Part shown: positions 13,001-25,070 of the stretch, piece after piece | Position numbering within the stretch: position 1 is the first letter of the stretch | Layout of the letters: every line of letters starts with the position of its first letter | NCBI GenBank assembly: GCA_028551475.1 | Contig: CM052357.1 | Coordinates: 18,523,931-18,587,930, forward strand | DNA length: 64,000 nucleotides | DNA from: Casuarina equisetifolia | Taxonomy: Eukaryota; Streptophyta; Magnoliopsida; Fagales; Casuarinaceae | Direction of reading: 5' to 3' | Notes under the pieces: generated by a model | Told to the model about the DNA's origin: nothing | Database searches by the model: none | What the model saw: only the letters and a program-made list of their open reading frames with translations | Translations under genes and position numbers: made by a program

Positions 13001-14684
13001 CATCTGTCCGATCGTGGTTGGGAATAATCTTTATGTTTGCATGCCGACAAAGCACGGAATAGAGAGCAAAAGTTCCCCCTTTGGAACATAAGTAGAAGGA
13101 ACTACGTGACTTGTCAGCAACAAATAGAGAACTATGCCTCATAATGACAAGAGGTAAAGAATGTTGTGCCATAGAACCATAAGGAGCGTGCTATTAGAAT
13201 GTCTAAAATGAATCAGAGGATATAGAAGTCGTATCTTTGAAAATAAAGTTCATATAAGAAAGCAGGAAGGACCATTTCTTATCTATCATCACACTATAAA
13301 GTATTAAAAATGATTACCTATATGAAGAAATTCGTTTGTTTGTTTCACGTATTTTTCTAGATGGCTCTGAATTCCAATGTATACTTTCGGTCATATGAAC
13401 ATCCCTAGCCTTTGATTATTAATTTACTGTCTCGGATAAAAAGATCTTTTCCCCTCAGTTTCAACAAAGGAAAAATGGCATAGTACTTCATATCAAGTGA
13501 AATTATCTTCTCTTTCCACATCCAAATGATGGGCTAATATTAAAAAGGAAAAATAACTTGTTGCTTTCAAGGTGTCTGTCAGAGACCCAAATTCATTTGT
13601 CATTCCCCCAAAGAATACAGAATCCAAGGCTTCCTGATCTCATTAGTCACGTTGCTGCATTTTGAATTTTATTGTTTTATAATTTATAATTCAAATGTTC
13701 AATTCGCTCTAAGATGGAGTTGCCCCACTAAAAACTGATCAACAGTTTAAAAAGACATAAGAACGGTTAAAAATCAAGTTTCATAGAATGATAAAAGAAA
13801 GAATAGGCATCATTAACCTTGATGTTCTCTTTCCACTGAAAATGAATGACACTATAGAAAAGCTAAAGGCCATAGTAGCATGTAGATATAACCTTTAAAG
13901 ACTATATCAGTATTATTTTGAACCACTAGGCACATTAATATTCAACAAAATTTTCACATTCCATTGCAAAAGTAACTTTTTATGTAAAGATTAATATACC
14001 TTGACCATTGTCATTTGCTCTACAGACAATAAAAACATACTTCAGGAGTGGAACAAGAAGGAGGGAATATATGATCAATGATAAAGCTCCAATCACATCC
14101 TCTGGGTCTTCAATCTTTTTGGGAAATGTGTTGTAGAAAACATACAAGGGAGATGTGCCCAAATCTCCATAGACTACTCCAAGGCTTTGGAATGCAAGTT
14201 GAAGAACCAATGATGCTGAAAATTTCTGAAGGAAACCAAAGAGAGTAATATTACAATAAGAAAAAATATATTCAAAAGTCTCTGTATTTTATTTGCTGCA
14301 TGCTTTGTCTATGCAGGCAATATCCTGAGATCTTGCAAATAAATTCAACCATATGGCAAACAACATTAATTTTTGCTTTCATTTTCTTCATCCTTAAACT
14401 AATAATAAGTGAATACAAATTGCTTGGCATAAGTTTCAAAGCCTTAGAAACTGGAATTTCAGATCAGATTTTCAGTTTAATTTGAAGTAGATCATTCCAG
14501 GAAAGTGTTACACAAAAAGAGAGAGAGAGACTGAGTCTCAAAATAGGTCAATGCATAACACCTTTTCCTCGGACATGTTTTTGAGCCTCTTAGCTTCCTC
14601 CTCCATGGGCTGATCAAACTTCTGCTGCCAACTCCAAATTTTACTTCGATCAGCATTTTCACAAGTTTGAACTCTTGGATCCAT
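7048..14684 (-). CDS. HAK/KUP/KT potassium transporter, copy A (KUP10/KUP11-like)
   Basis: Complete spliced gene, 790 aa. Exons, in gene order: 14684-14562, 14225-14000, 13078-12833, 12007-11957, 11850-11590, 11454-11287, 10788-10534, 8090-7048. All introns are GT-AG; the first is phase 0 and the rest phase 1, and exon 4 is only 51 bp. The family signature [11 protein letters not shown] lies at residues 57-67, with multiple hydrophobic helices (about 12 in the family) and a long hydrophilic C-terminal tail. HAK/KUP proteins move K+ across plasma membrane or tonoplast, generally as H+-coupled uptake carriers; length fits the usual 750-800 aa. The text most resembles cluster-II KUP10/KUP11 from memory. 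Start chosen because MDPRVQ is matched by MDSRVQ in copy B. Oddity: the last 30 residues depart from family-conserved positions still kept in copy B. Transport activity is inferred from family only. Confidence 0.93.
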
Positions 14685-15167
14685 TTGTGTCCCAGATCAA
14701 ACAATGCTTCCTTCTTCCACCAGTTAATCTTTCTGGATATGCTTTCTCAATTCTCAATCGTCTTTCAAATATTTTCTTGACAATGAAGGTCACGCAATTT
14801 GTACACCATATAAGAACAATTCTATGCCGTTAACCTTTATAAAATAACATGATAGAGAATTAATTATAATTTTTATCTTTACTTTGTTAAAGAATTCAGA
14901 TCAGAGGTAGAATTGTTAAGTTTCTTTTAGTATCTTAATCAACACTGTATAGGCCCCAAGCAGGTTTAACGACCACAAGATTACTCATTAAGGAAAGCTA
15001 TAACATGTAACCACATCTTAAATAACCCCACATAATATCTCGTACGTATTGCCCCATAACTTTAACTGATTGTAAAATTCTAGATGATTCTTCATATAAT
15101 TCTGCAGGTAGAACCTAAAAGAATAGTGGAAACAGAAAATGAACAAGAAAATTTTTAACCGAACAAC

Positions 15168-15230
15168 TGGAGAGTCCCAGGATGTGAACACATGACCCTT
15201 TAGGCAGGGTTCTGATACCTTGTCAGAAAC
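15168..15230 (-). repeat. tRNA-related SINE-like or LTR-junction relic, copy A flank
   Basis: The minus strand reads GACAAGGTATCAGAACC, then about 20 bases later GTTCACATCCTGGGACTC. This layout recalls a tRNA-derived SINE head or a tRNA-iMet primer-binding site. The equivalent place in the other arm (37,075-37,132) has the same structure, so it predates the duplication. Family assignment is uncertain. Confidence 0.35.
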
Positions 15231-16111
15231 TAAGATCCCAAAGCGTATTCTGAAAGTTAACACCAAAAAATTGATTGTGTATATCAAAACTCATACCAAT
15301 GCTTATATTCTGAAAGTTAGTCTCGTACAACGCCACAGAATACTGAGAAAATGATGGGGGCGATCCTTTGACCACATGGGAAAGCAGGAACTTTTTGAGA
15401 TGTTTCTTTAGATTCACACGAGCCGATACAGTTTTCTAGTTTTAAAAGTTGTGTTTCCCTAAAAGTAGAAATCAAATGATTCTGATAGTCTTTAACAAAG
15501 GTTGACCGATGGATCGCCAAGAGCCGATGGGCTACAGAGAGTAGATATATAGCATAAATAAGTCACTTTTAAAGAATGACTTAAACCACAGGTTATTAAG
15601 GTATAAAGATCCTCTCATTGGAGGCTGAAGAGAGAAACAGAGTAACTGAGTCTATTACTTGGTGAGCTGAAGGTCATAAGTCAGAAATGGCACAATAAAC
15701 TGAAAGAAGACAGATGAATCAGGTCAAGAATCGTGTTTAGATTTGTAATCTTTATGCTATTCCAATCAATTTTCAAAATAAGAGCAAGTATCAGTGGAAA
15801 TCCAAACTTACATTGAGCCCAAAGAGGTAGGCTGCGAAAAAGTATTCAAAGGACCAAAACTACAAAGCAAACTTTGTTACCCAATCCAGTAAGTCACTGA
15901 GATACACTTCCACACATTGATGCTAAGCGCGCAATGAGCTGTTAAACCACCAAGTTGCAACAATTTTAAAATGAACCAAAACAAAATCTTGGAACTTTAA
16001 CCCCAAGAAAACAAGCTCATACACTGACATACTAAAGATGAAATGCGAAAGGAAAATAAAAATTCCAGGAAAGCCCAGAAACCCAGTTGCAGATTCCGGA
16101 GCAAAAAGCGA

Positions 16112-16139
16112 AGAAGAAGAGGAGGAGGAGGAGGAGGAA
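16112..16139. repeat. GAA/GGA microsatellite in KUP copy A leader
   Basis: A purine run (GAAGAAGAAGAGGAGGAGG) on the plus strand, read as pyrimidine-rich CTC/CTT on the gene strand. A homologous pure GAA run sits at 38,042-38,066 before copy B, so the two leaders differ in repeat number and purity. Confidence 0.85.
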
Positions 16140-16350
16140 AAATCACCCAAGTACTTGCTGGATCATCAGCCTCAACCACAGGATCACTCATGAAAACCCA
16201 GACACTGAATTGTTAATAGAACAGCTGAAGAACATGGACACACGTAATTTACGTACCCAGTCCCCGTTTGTGAACTCAAAAGTCAATGGTGAGCTGTCTT
16301 CCTTGTTCCTACTTCATTTGGTTTCACATTCTTACGCGACAAAGCCTTAC

Positions 16351-17688
16351 AGACAATACTATCATTTAAAAATCTGTAATCTACGTTAGATACTACCATT
16401 TTAACTAAAATATTCATAGTTTGTTCCAAGTCCAAAATATGCAGAACAATTTTTTAAGCATTATATTTATAAAAACCCCATGTAACTTACGAAAAGCAGG
16501 TTACTCAGCCTCCCGGACTGGTGAGCGGATCGGAAGCGTCTTGCGCAGTCCTTGGATTAACTGAGATGTGATTAGAAATGGAGTTTGATCAGCCCTATTA
16601 TCTTGATTGAACTTGGTCTATTTTGTTTTTTTTTTTTTCCAAAGTGGCATCTCATCTAATTTCTTAGTAAATAGATCAACTTGGTTCTTGAATTAAAAAG
16701 GAGCAAGTTGATCATCGAGAAAAGCAATACCCTTATCTTTGCATACGCAGAAGGATAACATACATATTAAGTTACATTGCCATCGCAATCTCACACCGAC
16801 TCTCCCTCCTGTCAACTTCTCCTTACGAGATGAAACCGCGGCTGCAGGATGTGGAGTTTCTTCAAGGTTTTGCATGTTGATCGTGTTGGAAAAAACAAGG
16901 ATATATCTTATATTCCATTCGCATAGAAAAAGCATTGAGAAAAACTACCATACGAAGGGGTTACAGATTTACGAAGGGAGTTCTCATTCATTTTCTTAGA
17001 TTATGTTGCACAATTACATAAAAGAAATGTTGTGCAATGATATCTTTGAAATTCCATGCAAAGACTGAAATATGAAGTGCAAAAGATCCATGCTGCTTGG
17101 CTATCGAGCATAATTTTGCCAGCCGCAGCGTACAGTCAAGGCCTCGCTCGCCGATTAGAGTGTTAGCAAAAATTTCATTTAAAAACTAATTAAAAAATAG
17201 GTAGAAAAAACTATTAAATATCAACTAATAATCACTTTTTTTTCAGTATAGAATTTTCATCCTTAACACTCTTAACATATCAAGCATACCTAAAAGGCTT
17301 AAATTAAATGGTAGTTAAAAGCAGATCAACCTAAATTTAGATATCATGTAAGAAATTTCAAAGTCTAACTTTTAAAAGGGAAAAAAAAAAAAGCTAAATC
17401 AAAAGCAAGAAAGAATAATCCCACATTTATAAATTATTCAAAGATTGTGTTTATACAATATGAGACTTTCGTTTTTAATATCTAAAAAATATTTCAGCTT
17501 TTTATGCAAAAACGAAACTAATAGAATAGTGTGTCTCCATTCAATTTTTGTTTCGGTCACACCGATTTATTTCACAGAACCTTTTTTTCTTTTAATTTTT
17601 TATTTAAATTAAACAACTTTACTTTTTTCTTCCAACATAAAAAAAAAAAAGAACAAAATATAAGATATTTGTTGACATAATGCATATC
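16351..17688. other. Flank of duplication arm A, no gene
   Basis: No gene is supported. Parts such as 16,650-17,000 match 39,998-40,350 in arm B, while 16,440-16,640 has no evident partner. Short open frames here are unconserved between arms. Confidence 0.6.
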
Positions 17689-17695
17689 AAAATCA
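17689..17695. repeat. LINE target-site duplication, left
   Basis: AAAATCA immediately before the LINE. The same word follows the insertion at 22,439-22,445, and the uninterrupted site in arm B contains it once. The true duplication may be somewhat longer and partly eroded. Confidence 0.65.
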
Positions 17696-18375
17696 AGGGC
17701 TGATCTGAATTGTGTAATATGCTATCTAATCAAGTAATTTGCAAGTTGATCATAGAGAATTGTGAAGTAAACATTACCAGCTTCTCTACTCTCAATGTTA
17801 GTGATGTTCCTTAGTTTATTATGTGATATTTAAATGAAATATGAAATATAAGTGAACATGTTGGCCTAACTATTAGATGAAAACAACCAATAAAATATTT
17901 GAATGAAATGATTAAGAATATGACATTGATTGGACCATCTTTTACCAGTCTTTTATTCACTTGAACAAACAAAAGAGAGGATAGGAGTCTCAAAACTAAC
18001 AAAATTGATAGAGCCCTTCCTAATGCAAAATAGATTCAAAATTTTGATGAGTATGCTATCGAGTTTTTGCTTTCAAATGTGTCAAATTATTCTCCATACT
18101 TAGTGAATTTTGACAAAACTACGAGAAGAAAGGAGTTGCCATTCAAATTCTTCAATTTCTGGACAAATAACCTGGATGAAAAAAATTATTTTGGCACAAA
18201 AAGAAAAAGAATAAAAAAGTTTTGCACGGTGAAGTTCTCTTCATTACTCTTTAACCTAGGTTTGATCTTATTTCCCATAAAAAAATATGCTGGAAATTGT
18301 AACTTTGATTCAAATGGAAAGAGTGGTTGAGTTATAGGTTTTAAAGTTTAAACTAGTATTCGTAGTTACCACTAT

Positions 18376-18790
18376 AATTAGGTTTTCCATCTTTTTTAAC
18401 TAAGAATTTTGCTTTTCATTTGTTCATTTTTCACATTAGCAGCATCAACAACAAATGGCAATGGAGGGCAGTGTGAGGGTGCTCAGAAATGTGTATCATC
18501 ACAAAGGAAGGGACTACCCTTCATAGATGCTTGTTGCCTTCCGTGTGCAGCCAATCCAGTCGGAAAGAAAATAGAACCAGTGTTCATGGCTCCTCTAGTT
18601 TACTTTCTTCGAGAACCTTAGGATTTTGTAGGAAATTTTAGTACAGATTGTGTTGATCTCCTCGTACAAAGGAGTAGTCAAACAACTAATAATGTGTGTA
18701 AACTTGGTTTGTTAGACGAATACTACGTGGACGCTTGTGGAGCACCACGACCTTAGGAAATGGTAATTTTGATGTAAGGGATATGTTATT
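18376..18790 (+). other. Unassigned cysteine-rich stretch inside the LINE
   Basis: Between the endonuclease remnant and the linker of the LINE lies a relatively GC-richer stretch with an open frame of about 70 codons (18,409-18,621). It contains CEGAQKC and DACCLPCAANP. It does not look like the LINE text expected here and I do not recognise it. It could be a captured fragment, a later insertion, or chance. Confidence 0.3.
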
Positions 18791-20005
18791 CCAATATCTA
18801 GAGATATGAAACTGGTTTTTAATCATGCATCTCTTTCTAAATGGTGCTTGCTATGGATATGAAAAATCATCATAAGCATCACAAGTGATTAAAATGTAAA
18901 TATCATGTGGTTGCACATTAATATGGGTTCTTATTTCTCGCCTAGCTCAATTGTTTCATGGACACAAGCAGCTTAGTATGACAACAAGAAGTAGAAGGCT
19001 TAAGAACGTCCAAGTAGTGCAGAAATTGGAAGTTTTAAACTCATCTCAAGAGTCCTAATGCAACTCAATTTGGAGTTTTACATTTAAAGGTAAAGGATGC
19101 TAGAGGGAATCTATAACAAATCCAACATATATTAGAACTTGATCCTTATTTTCTAGAAACATGTTTTGAGGAAAATCGAACAACTTCTTACACAAGTAAA
19201 CATAAAGAAATCTTACTTAGACAAAAATCAAGAAACTTATGGTTGAAAGCAAGGGATAATAGCTATAAGATTTTCTTTATGTTGTTAATGCAAAGAAAAG
19301 TTCAAAACAAGATCAAAAAACTAATACTAGATAAATTTGGTTATCATAGAAGAAAAAGCTTAAAGAATTACTATTACTTCATATTGTAATTCTATTTTTG
19401 GAAGCTCAAGTAGAGTCTCTACACATTTTAAAAGGTACACTTTATTGGAAAAAAAGGTCTAAACTTTCTCATTTTGATTGAACTTATGAAAAAACTAAAA
19501 CAGAAAATAATGGAAATACTCTAAATTAAAAATAGTTTCAACATCATAATCAACAAAAGAGAATTTTCATGTGAAAAACTATCTCAATGTAAAGAATAAA
19601 AACCATGAGACTGATCATGAAGTCCACCCAAGACTTTACTATATAAATTTTTGGGTATACAACCCATTCAAGTCTTCAATAACATCAACATGACAAATAT
19701 CCACCAATCTAATCACAATGGAATCTACAATTAATAGTGAAAAACAAGATAAAAGCATCAACTTAATGAAGAAAAATTGGAGAAAAAATCACCAAATTTT
19801 TTTTTCTAAATTTGCTTGTATAGAAGCTCAAAACAATGATCTAACCATTCAAAACAGAGAACAACCAATCCTAAATCTATTGATAAAACGTCAACTTAAT
19901 CAAACCATGGATTAACTTTCATCACCCATTTAAGGCTGTTAATTCCTACAAAATTTTGTTATTTTATTTTTCTAATCTATTTTCTTTTTATAGCTACAAA
20001 CAAAA

Positions 20006-20030
20006 TCTCTCTCTCTCTCTCTCTCTCTCT
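20006..20030. repeat. (CT)n microsatellite
   Basis: About twelve CT dinucleotides in the LINE interior. Confidence 0.9.
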
Positions 20031-20270
20031 TAATCCAAGATTAAGGCAACACCACCTTTAAGGATCTCACATAAGGCTTGAAATTGGGTTAGACTAACTT
20101 AACACACTTTTTTGTTCCATGAAGATATAATTGTATTACTGAATCTACCTAAGTTTGAACGTTTAAATGTTGTTAGAACTTTTTAGGAAATTCATGATTT
20201 TAAAGCCTCTTGACTAAATGGCTAAAATAGCTAGTTTTATAAGAAATCATGACTTATAATTGGACAAGAT

Positions 20271-20899
20271 ATAGAGGTTGTAGTATTAGAATTTTTCTCT
20301 TGTTGAAAGTTATTAAAAGCTATTAATTTTACATTGCTACTTTAATCCTAAAAGTTCTCAACCCATGTTGCAATAAGTATTACAAACCAAGAGCCTACTA
20401 TAGTGTTCTATACAAAATTACATCCAAGATGTTAGCTGGAATGATAAGTCTTATTCTTCCTACAATGGTTAACCACAATTAAACTATTTTCATAAAGGAT
20501 GATAGATTTCTAAGAACATTATGTTTTTTGTAAAAAACTTTTGTACAACTATTGTAAGGATGAAAGATTGATCTCATAAAGCAATATAGAGGTTGTAGTA
20601 TTAGAATTTTTCTCCTTTAGAAAGTTATTGAAAGCTATTAATTCTGCATTGCTACTTTAATCCTAAAAGTTCTCAACCCATGTTGCTATAAGTATTACAA
20701 ACAAATAGCCTATTATAGTGATCTATACAAACTCATATCCAAGATGTTAGTTGGAATGGTAAGTCCTCATTCTTCCTACAATGGTTAACCACAATTAAAC
20801 TATTTTCATAAAGGATGACAAATTTCTAAGAACATTATGTTCTATAAATTTTTTTTTGTACAACTATCATAAGGATGAAAGATTGATCTCATAAAGGAA
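20271..20899 (+). repeat. Internal tandem duplication of about 315 bp within the LINE RT region
   Basis: Positions 20,271-20,585 and 20,586-20,899 are near-identical. Both start ATAGAGGTTGTAGTATTAGA, share TCCTAAAAGTTCTCAACCC and the RT text SKMLA(V)GM(V), and end at TTGATCTCATAAAG. The duplication doubles the N-terminal part of the RT and occurred after or within this LINE copy. Confidence 0.85.
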
Positions 20900-22438
20900 T
20901 ATGATACAATTAAAAGGGAAGTTGTATTAGGAGTTTTGAAAGTTATCAATACTCCTTAGTATTTGATTGATCTTATAAATAAGTGCATTATTACAATAAG
21001 ATCCTCAATAAATTTCAATAAAGAACATGCATGATACTTTAAAGATATTAATAGACTAAGACAAGGTGAACCTTCCCCATATTTATTTTTCATAGTCATG
21101 GAGAGACTTAATAGATTTATTATTGTAAAGATCTCCATGTTGGCATTCAAATTCCACTATCAATACAAATTTGAAAAAATCAATTATTTATGCCTTATTG
21201 ATGACTTTTTCCTTTTCCATCATGTTGATGTAAATATAGTGCTCTACCTTATAAAAGCTATGAAAAATTTGGCTAACCTCACAAATTTACATTATAACCC
21301 AAATAAATGTCAAAATCATTCTTAGGATTAATGGAGTAGGAACAACTTATTATCCTAGATCATTCACTTTTCCTTATGATCATTTTTCTAATTAGATATC
21401 TTAAAGTTCCTTTTATCATGAAAAGACTCACTTATGCTAATTGTAAAGGTCTAACAAATAAAGCATTTATAAGAATAGGAGGTTGTAGAATAAAATGTCT
21501 TAGCTATATAGGAAGACTGCAATTGGAAAAATTAATTCTTATTTTTACTTATATATTCTAGATGCAAATCTTCCTATTTATGACATAAACAATATATGTG
21601 ATTGAGAAAGTAATAAGAAAATTCTTATGGATAGGTAATGTAAATGCACATCGATCTTATAACATGTCTTAGCAAGTTGTCTATTATTTAAAAGGGAAGG
21701 AAGATTAGGACTACTAGATATCAAAATATGGAATAAGGTTCATTTAGGCTGTATGCTTCAAAATCTCATAAACTTTCCAAAATATTCCTTTTAAAGTAAA
21801 TGAGTTTATAGTACAAATTGCAAAATAAAGTTAGGAGTAGCTACTGTTTGGGACCTCTTGGTCTCAAATTCAACACTTGAGTGCATGAGTTTAGGTGCAT
21901 AAAAAATAAAATAAAAGAAAACATGTCATAGAGTTAGAGATGTCTTCTTAAGCTTAGACCTACTATAACCTTAGTTCTATGTAAATTTGCTTATTGTTCT
22001 AAAGTAATATACATGGACCCCTATCAAGTTAACAAAGAAATGGATTGTTATGATCTAATTTAGATTGGTGATGTTAGCAAATACAATTTCACTAGATGAT
22101 TAGAATGTAGAGAGATAGACTCTCCATAGTAGCAAAAAATATTCATTGGCTCCCTTTAGTTTGCATTTATTGTATTTAGGTTAAACATAATTAAAGTCAC
22201 TTTTAGAACAAGACAACTAACATCTCACACTTGATAGTAGAAGTATGGAAAATTGTATATAGTATAATTTCTTTGCTTAAAAATATAAAATTCTTTTAAG
22301 AAAATATCATTGAGTACAATTTAAAAGTTTACAACTTCCATCCTTTCATAATTGTAGTAATTTTTGTAATACTAAGATATATTCCTATGGTTATGTACTC
22401 CAAATTTTATTAAAACAAGTACTATTAAAACCAAAAAT

Positions 22439-22445
22439 AAAATCA
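22439..22445. repeat. LINE target-site duplication, right
   Basis: AAAATCA directly after the A-rich 3' end of the LINE, after which homology with arm B resumes (shared TCATAA-CAATTTATTAACTA). Confidence 0.65.
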
Positions 22446-22734
22446 TTGTTTAGAACGCTCACATACCTGCTGACTTTTTGCTATGGACCTAGGCAGCGAG
22501 GACCACGAGTCATAACCAATTTATTAACTATTTGAATTAATAAACAATGTAATAAAGTCGTCATAATGCCTCCATCATACTGAACTAAGTTTGTAAAGAA
22601 CAATAAGACCACAAATAACAACCAAGCGTTTACGTGCATGACACAAAGGTCCTTCCCCCGAGCCAATTGGGTAAGATAGAAATCTAATATTGAAGTAGTA
22701 AATTACGAGATAGCCTTCACCTCTTGACATAATT

Positions 22735-23130
22735 TTAAGTTGCACTCATATAGTGATGTTGACTATGCTGAATACAAAACTAACTATAAAAGGATCATTG
22801 GTGCATCAATACCTAGGATATATGCTTATGCATTGGTGTTCAAAGAAGGAAAAAAGTGTTGCTATTTCAACTGTGGAGATGGAATATATTGCCCTTTGTG
22901 GTTGTTGTTCAGAGGTCTTTTGAATGAAAAATCAGTTGGCTGATTATGGATCTAGTCAAAAAGACATTCTCCTTGACTTTGATAACACAAGTGCCATTAA
23001 CTTGACCAAAGATCATATCCAGCAGTCAAGTACAAGCATATATAATTGCATCATCATTTTACTCGTGATCGTGTGTCGAAAGCGCAATCACTATTAACTA
23101 TGTCATCACCTTAGAACAATCTTCTGATGT
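22735..23130 (+). mobile_element. Ty1/copia fossil, RNase H part
   Basis: Plus-strand text recognisable as the C-terminal RNase H part of a copia-type polyprotein (SDVDYAEYK near the start, then a block matching the conserved NTSAINLTK region). It lies exactly where homology between the duplication arms ends. It is a broken fragment with several breaks; no LTRs were assigned to it. Age looks old. Confidence 0.7.
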
Positions 23131-23880
23131 TTTTTCAAGTCTTCAGGCAAGTAAAAATTAGGCTATCTAGCTAGAGAACCGGGCACGTGCTCCTTAGAAG
23201 ACATCTAAGAAAGTTATTGACTAGCCAGCATGACCAAACCAAAATGGTTGACATTCTTAGTTTGATCTCCATCTTTTCTTTTAGAGGATAGATTGTTTGC
23301 ATCAATTGACATCCCTTTTTACACCACTTCTTTGTCTCTTGCATCGCTGTTAAGGAAATCCAGGTTTGAGTTACTGTTAAATTTTAATCCTCATCCCACT
23401 CAGGAGAGTTTATTTTTGGTATTGTTAGGTCCCTTTTGCCGCTCTCTCCAACATGTCTATTGCCTTAAACTCAGGGGTGATTGAATAAATATTCTTTTTT
23501 TTTTAATGAAAAAAGGGGAGTTCATTTTAGATATTTATTTTGGAGATTGAATTCATTATTGGTATTTATTGCGGAGATTCTAGCTAGAATCTGGTGTGAC
23601 ATTACCTAAAGATATGGTTTGAATTTGAAACTTACTTGATTTCGACACTAACGATTGTTGGTCTGAAATGTTGATATTTATTGAGATGTTTGATGGATCA
23701 TTGTTACAATATATTCTCCACCATTGATAATGCAAGTAATTAATTTTTTTCTCTTATAAAAAAGGGAAGAATATTATAACAAGTCAAATTTCAATTAATT
23801 TGAATGTTTTATTTCACAGCATTTATCGTGAACTTTATTTTAAATATACAACTACGACTTCTTATGACAATAGGTTCAAA
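23131..23880. other. Unassigned spacer
   Basis: No gene, repeat or recognisable element end. Possibly the decayed 3' part of the preceding copia fossil. Confidence 0.4.
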
Positions 23881-24290
23881 TGCATGTGTCATTGCCTCCT
23901 TAAGCTACTGGAATGCGACCCATTTTGCCAATCAAGGGAATGCGACCCATTTTGTTACGAATGAGCCTCCTACGATAATTTAATCCTAGAAACTCCCTCG
24001 AGGCCTTCACGGATTTTGGCAATGCTCAATCCAACATGGATTCTATTTTATCCCTATCCAATTCCACCCTTTTTCTACTCATTACGTTGCCCAAAACTTT
24101 AACCCGTGTGCCTCCAAACATACATTTGGACAACATACGTACAAGTTCTTTGTTAACTTTTCCATGACATTTCTTAAATGCACAATATGATCCTCCCAAC
24201 TTCTACTATAGACAAATATGTCATTGAAGAAAATTAAGATTGTCTTCTCAAAGCAGGCATGACACACTACCACCCATTACCCACTCTTAT
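23880..24290 (-). mobile_element. Ty3/gypsy fossil, reverse transcriptase part
   Basis: The minus strand carries the RT catalytic block of gypsy-type elements with its following segment (IFVYSRSWEDHIVHL region at 24,130-24,240) and the start of the linker toward RNase H. It is opposite in orientation to the copia fossils on both sides. Only a few hundred bases remain, and it is broken and old. Confidence 0.75.
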
Positions 24291-24299
24291 GACGGTCAA

Positions 24300-25070
24300 A
24301 AGTCATTGGGTGCATGAAGGAACTTTACCTTATGCTCAACTATCTTACTTTAAAAGCATCTTGGGAGCTCTTCAGTACATGGTCTGATCTAAGCTTTGCT
24401 GTCAATAAGTTATGTTAGAAGATATCAAACCCTACTAATCAAGATTTTCATAATCTTAAGTGTGTTCTATGCTATCTTCATGGAACCACAGATTTTAGGG
24501 TTCGAATATTCACACATAGTACCATGCTTTTATTCGGATACGCTAATGCTAATTATGCGAGTTGTAATGACTTTCGGTGGTCAACCTCTGGCTATTGTGT
24601 CTACTTGCGGATAAATTTGATTTCCTGGATGTCAAAACAATAGTCAATAGTCTCACATTCTTGTACCAAGGCTGAATACTGAGCCTTAGCCATAGGTACT
24701 GCCGAAAAAACCTGGATTCTTCATCTGTTATGTCATTAGGAGTTGATCTTTACATCACCACTATCTTGCACAGTGATAATCTTCTAGCTCTACAGCTTTC
24801 TACAAATCCTATTTTCCATAGCAAATCCAAACATCTAGAGGTTGATTGTCGAAAAAATGGCACAAGGAACTCTCAATATAGCCAATGGGTCCTTTTTAGA
24901 ATAGTTTGCAAACTTTTTCACTAAATCGCTTTCCACACGTACCTTTTTATGAGCTTAGATCACTCCTTATCCACTTCAACTTCTAATAAGGCTGAATCCT
25001 CTACTGCACCAGTTTATCCTCTAGTTGATAGCTTCATCCAAAGCATTCTATTGGGTACTGTGGCCTTTAA
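24300..25070 (+). mobile_element. Second Ty1/copia fossil, RNase H part
   Basis: A plus-strand copia RNase H segment with recognisable blocks, of a different lineage from the one at 22.7 kb (the HSDNLLALQLSTNP block near 24,770 and the following KSKHLEVD block). It is broken with several breaks. A TATA-containing block at about 25,780-26,150 could be its 3' LTR. Confidence 0.7.

Larger units (their letters stand above)
14685..16350 (-). promoter_or_regulatory. KUP copy A leader/upstream region
   Basis: This stretch aligns with 36,592-38,230 upstream of copy B. It probably holds a noncoding leader exon and leader intron, as is common in KUP genes: a CT/GA-rich leader-like block (16,081-16,200) is followed toward the gene by an AG acceptor-like site near 14,740 shared by both copies. 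Transcript ends are not visible in sequence, so this is inference. Confidence 0.4.
17696..22438 (+). mobile_element. 5'-truncated, decayed L1-type LINE
   Basis: The insertion is defined by comparison with the empty site in arm B (about 40,793-40,800) and is flanked by the shared word AAAATCA at 17,689-17,695 and 22,439-22,445. Plus-strand translations, broken by many stops and frameshifts, show L1 order. First comes the C-terminal part of the endonuclease (17,950-18,200, NYSPYLVNF and KFFNFW). A linker follows (19,210-19,380, SRNLWLKARDNSYKIFF). Reverse transcriptase comes next (20,330-21,600, RLRQGEPSPYLFFIVME, LIDDFF for the usual FADD block, LSYIGRLQLEKL). Last is a 3' remnant near 21,700 (EGRLGLLDIKIWNKVHLG). 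The 5' third (ORF1 and most of the endonuclease) is absent, as is usual for LINE copies. It cannot be active. Confidence 0.85.
6912..22730. repeat. Segmental duplication arm A (with KUP copy A)
   Basis: From about 6,912 the DNA matches the region starting at about 28,978, through the whole KUP gene, its introns, leader and upstream flank. Matching continues to about 17,695, resumes at 22,439 after a LINE insertion, and fades near 22,730 (partner near 41,020). The arms are direct repeats with gene order preserved. Introns are alignable but carry many small differences. Edges were set by eye and are good to some tens of bases. Confidence 0.85.
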
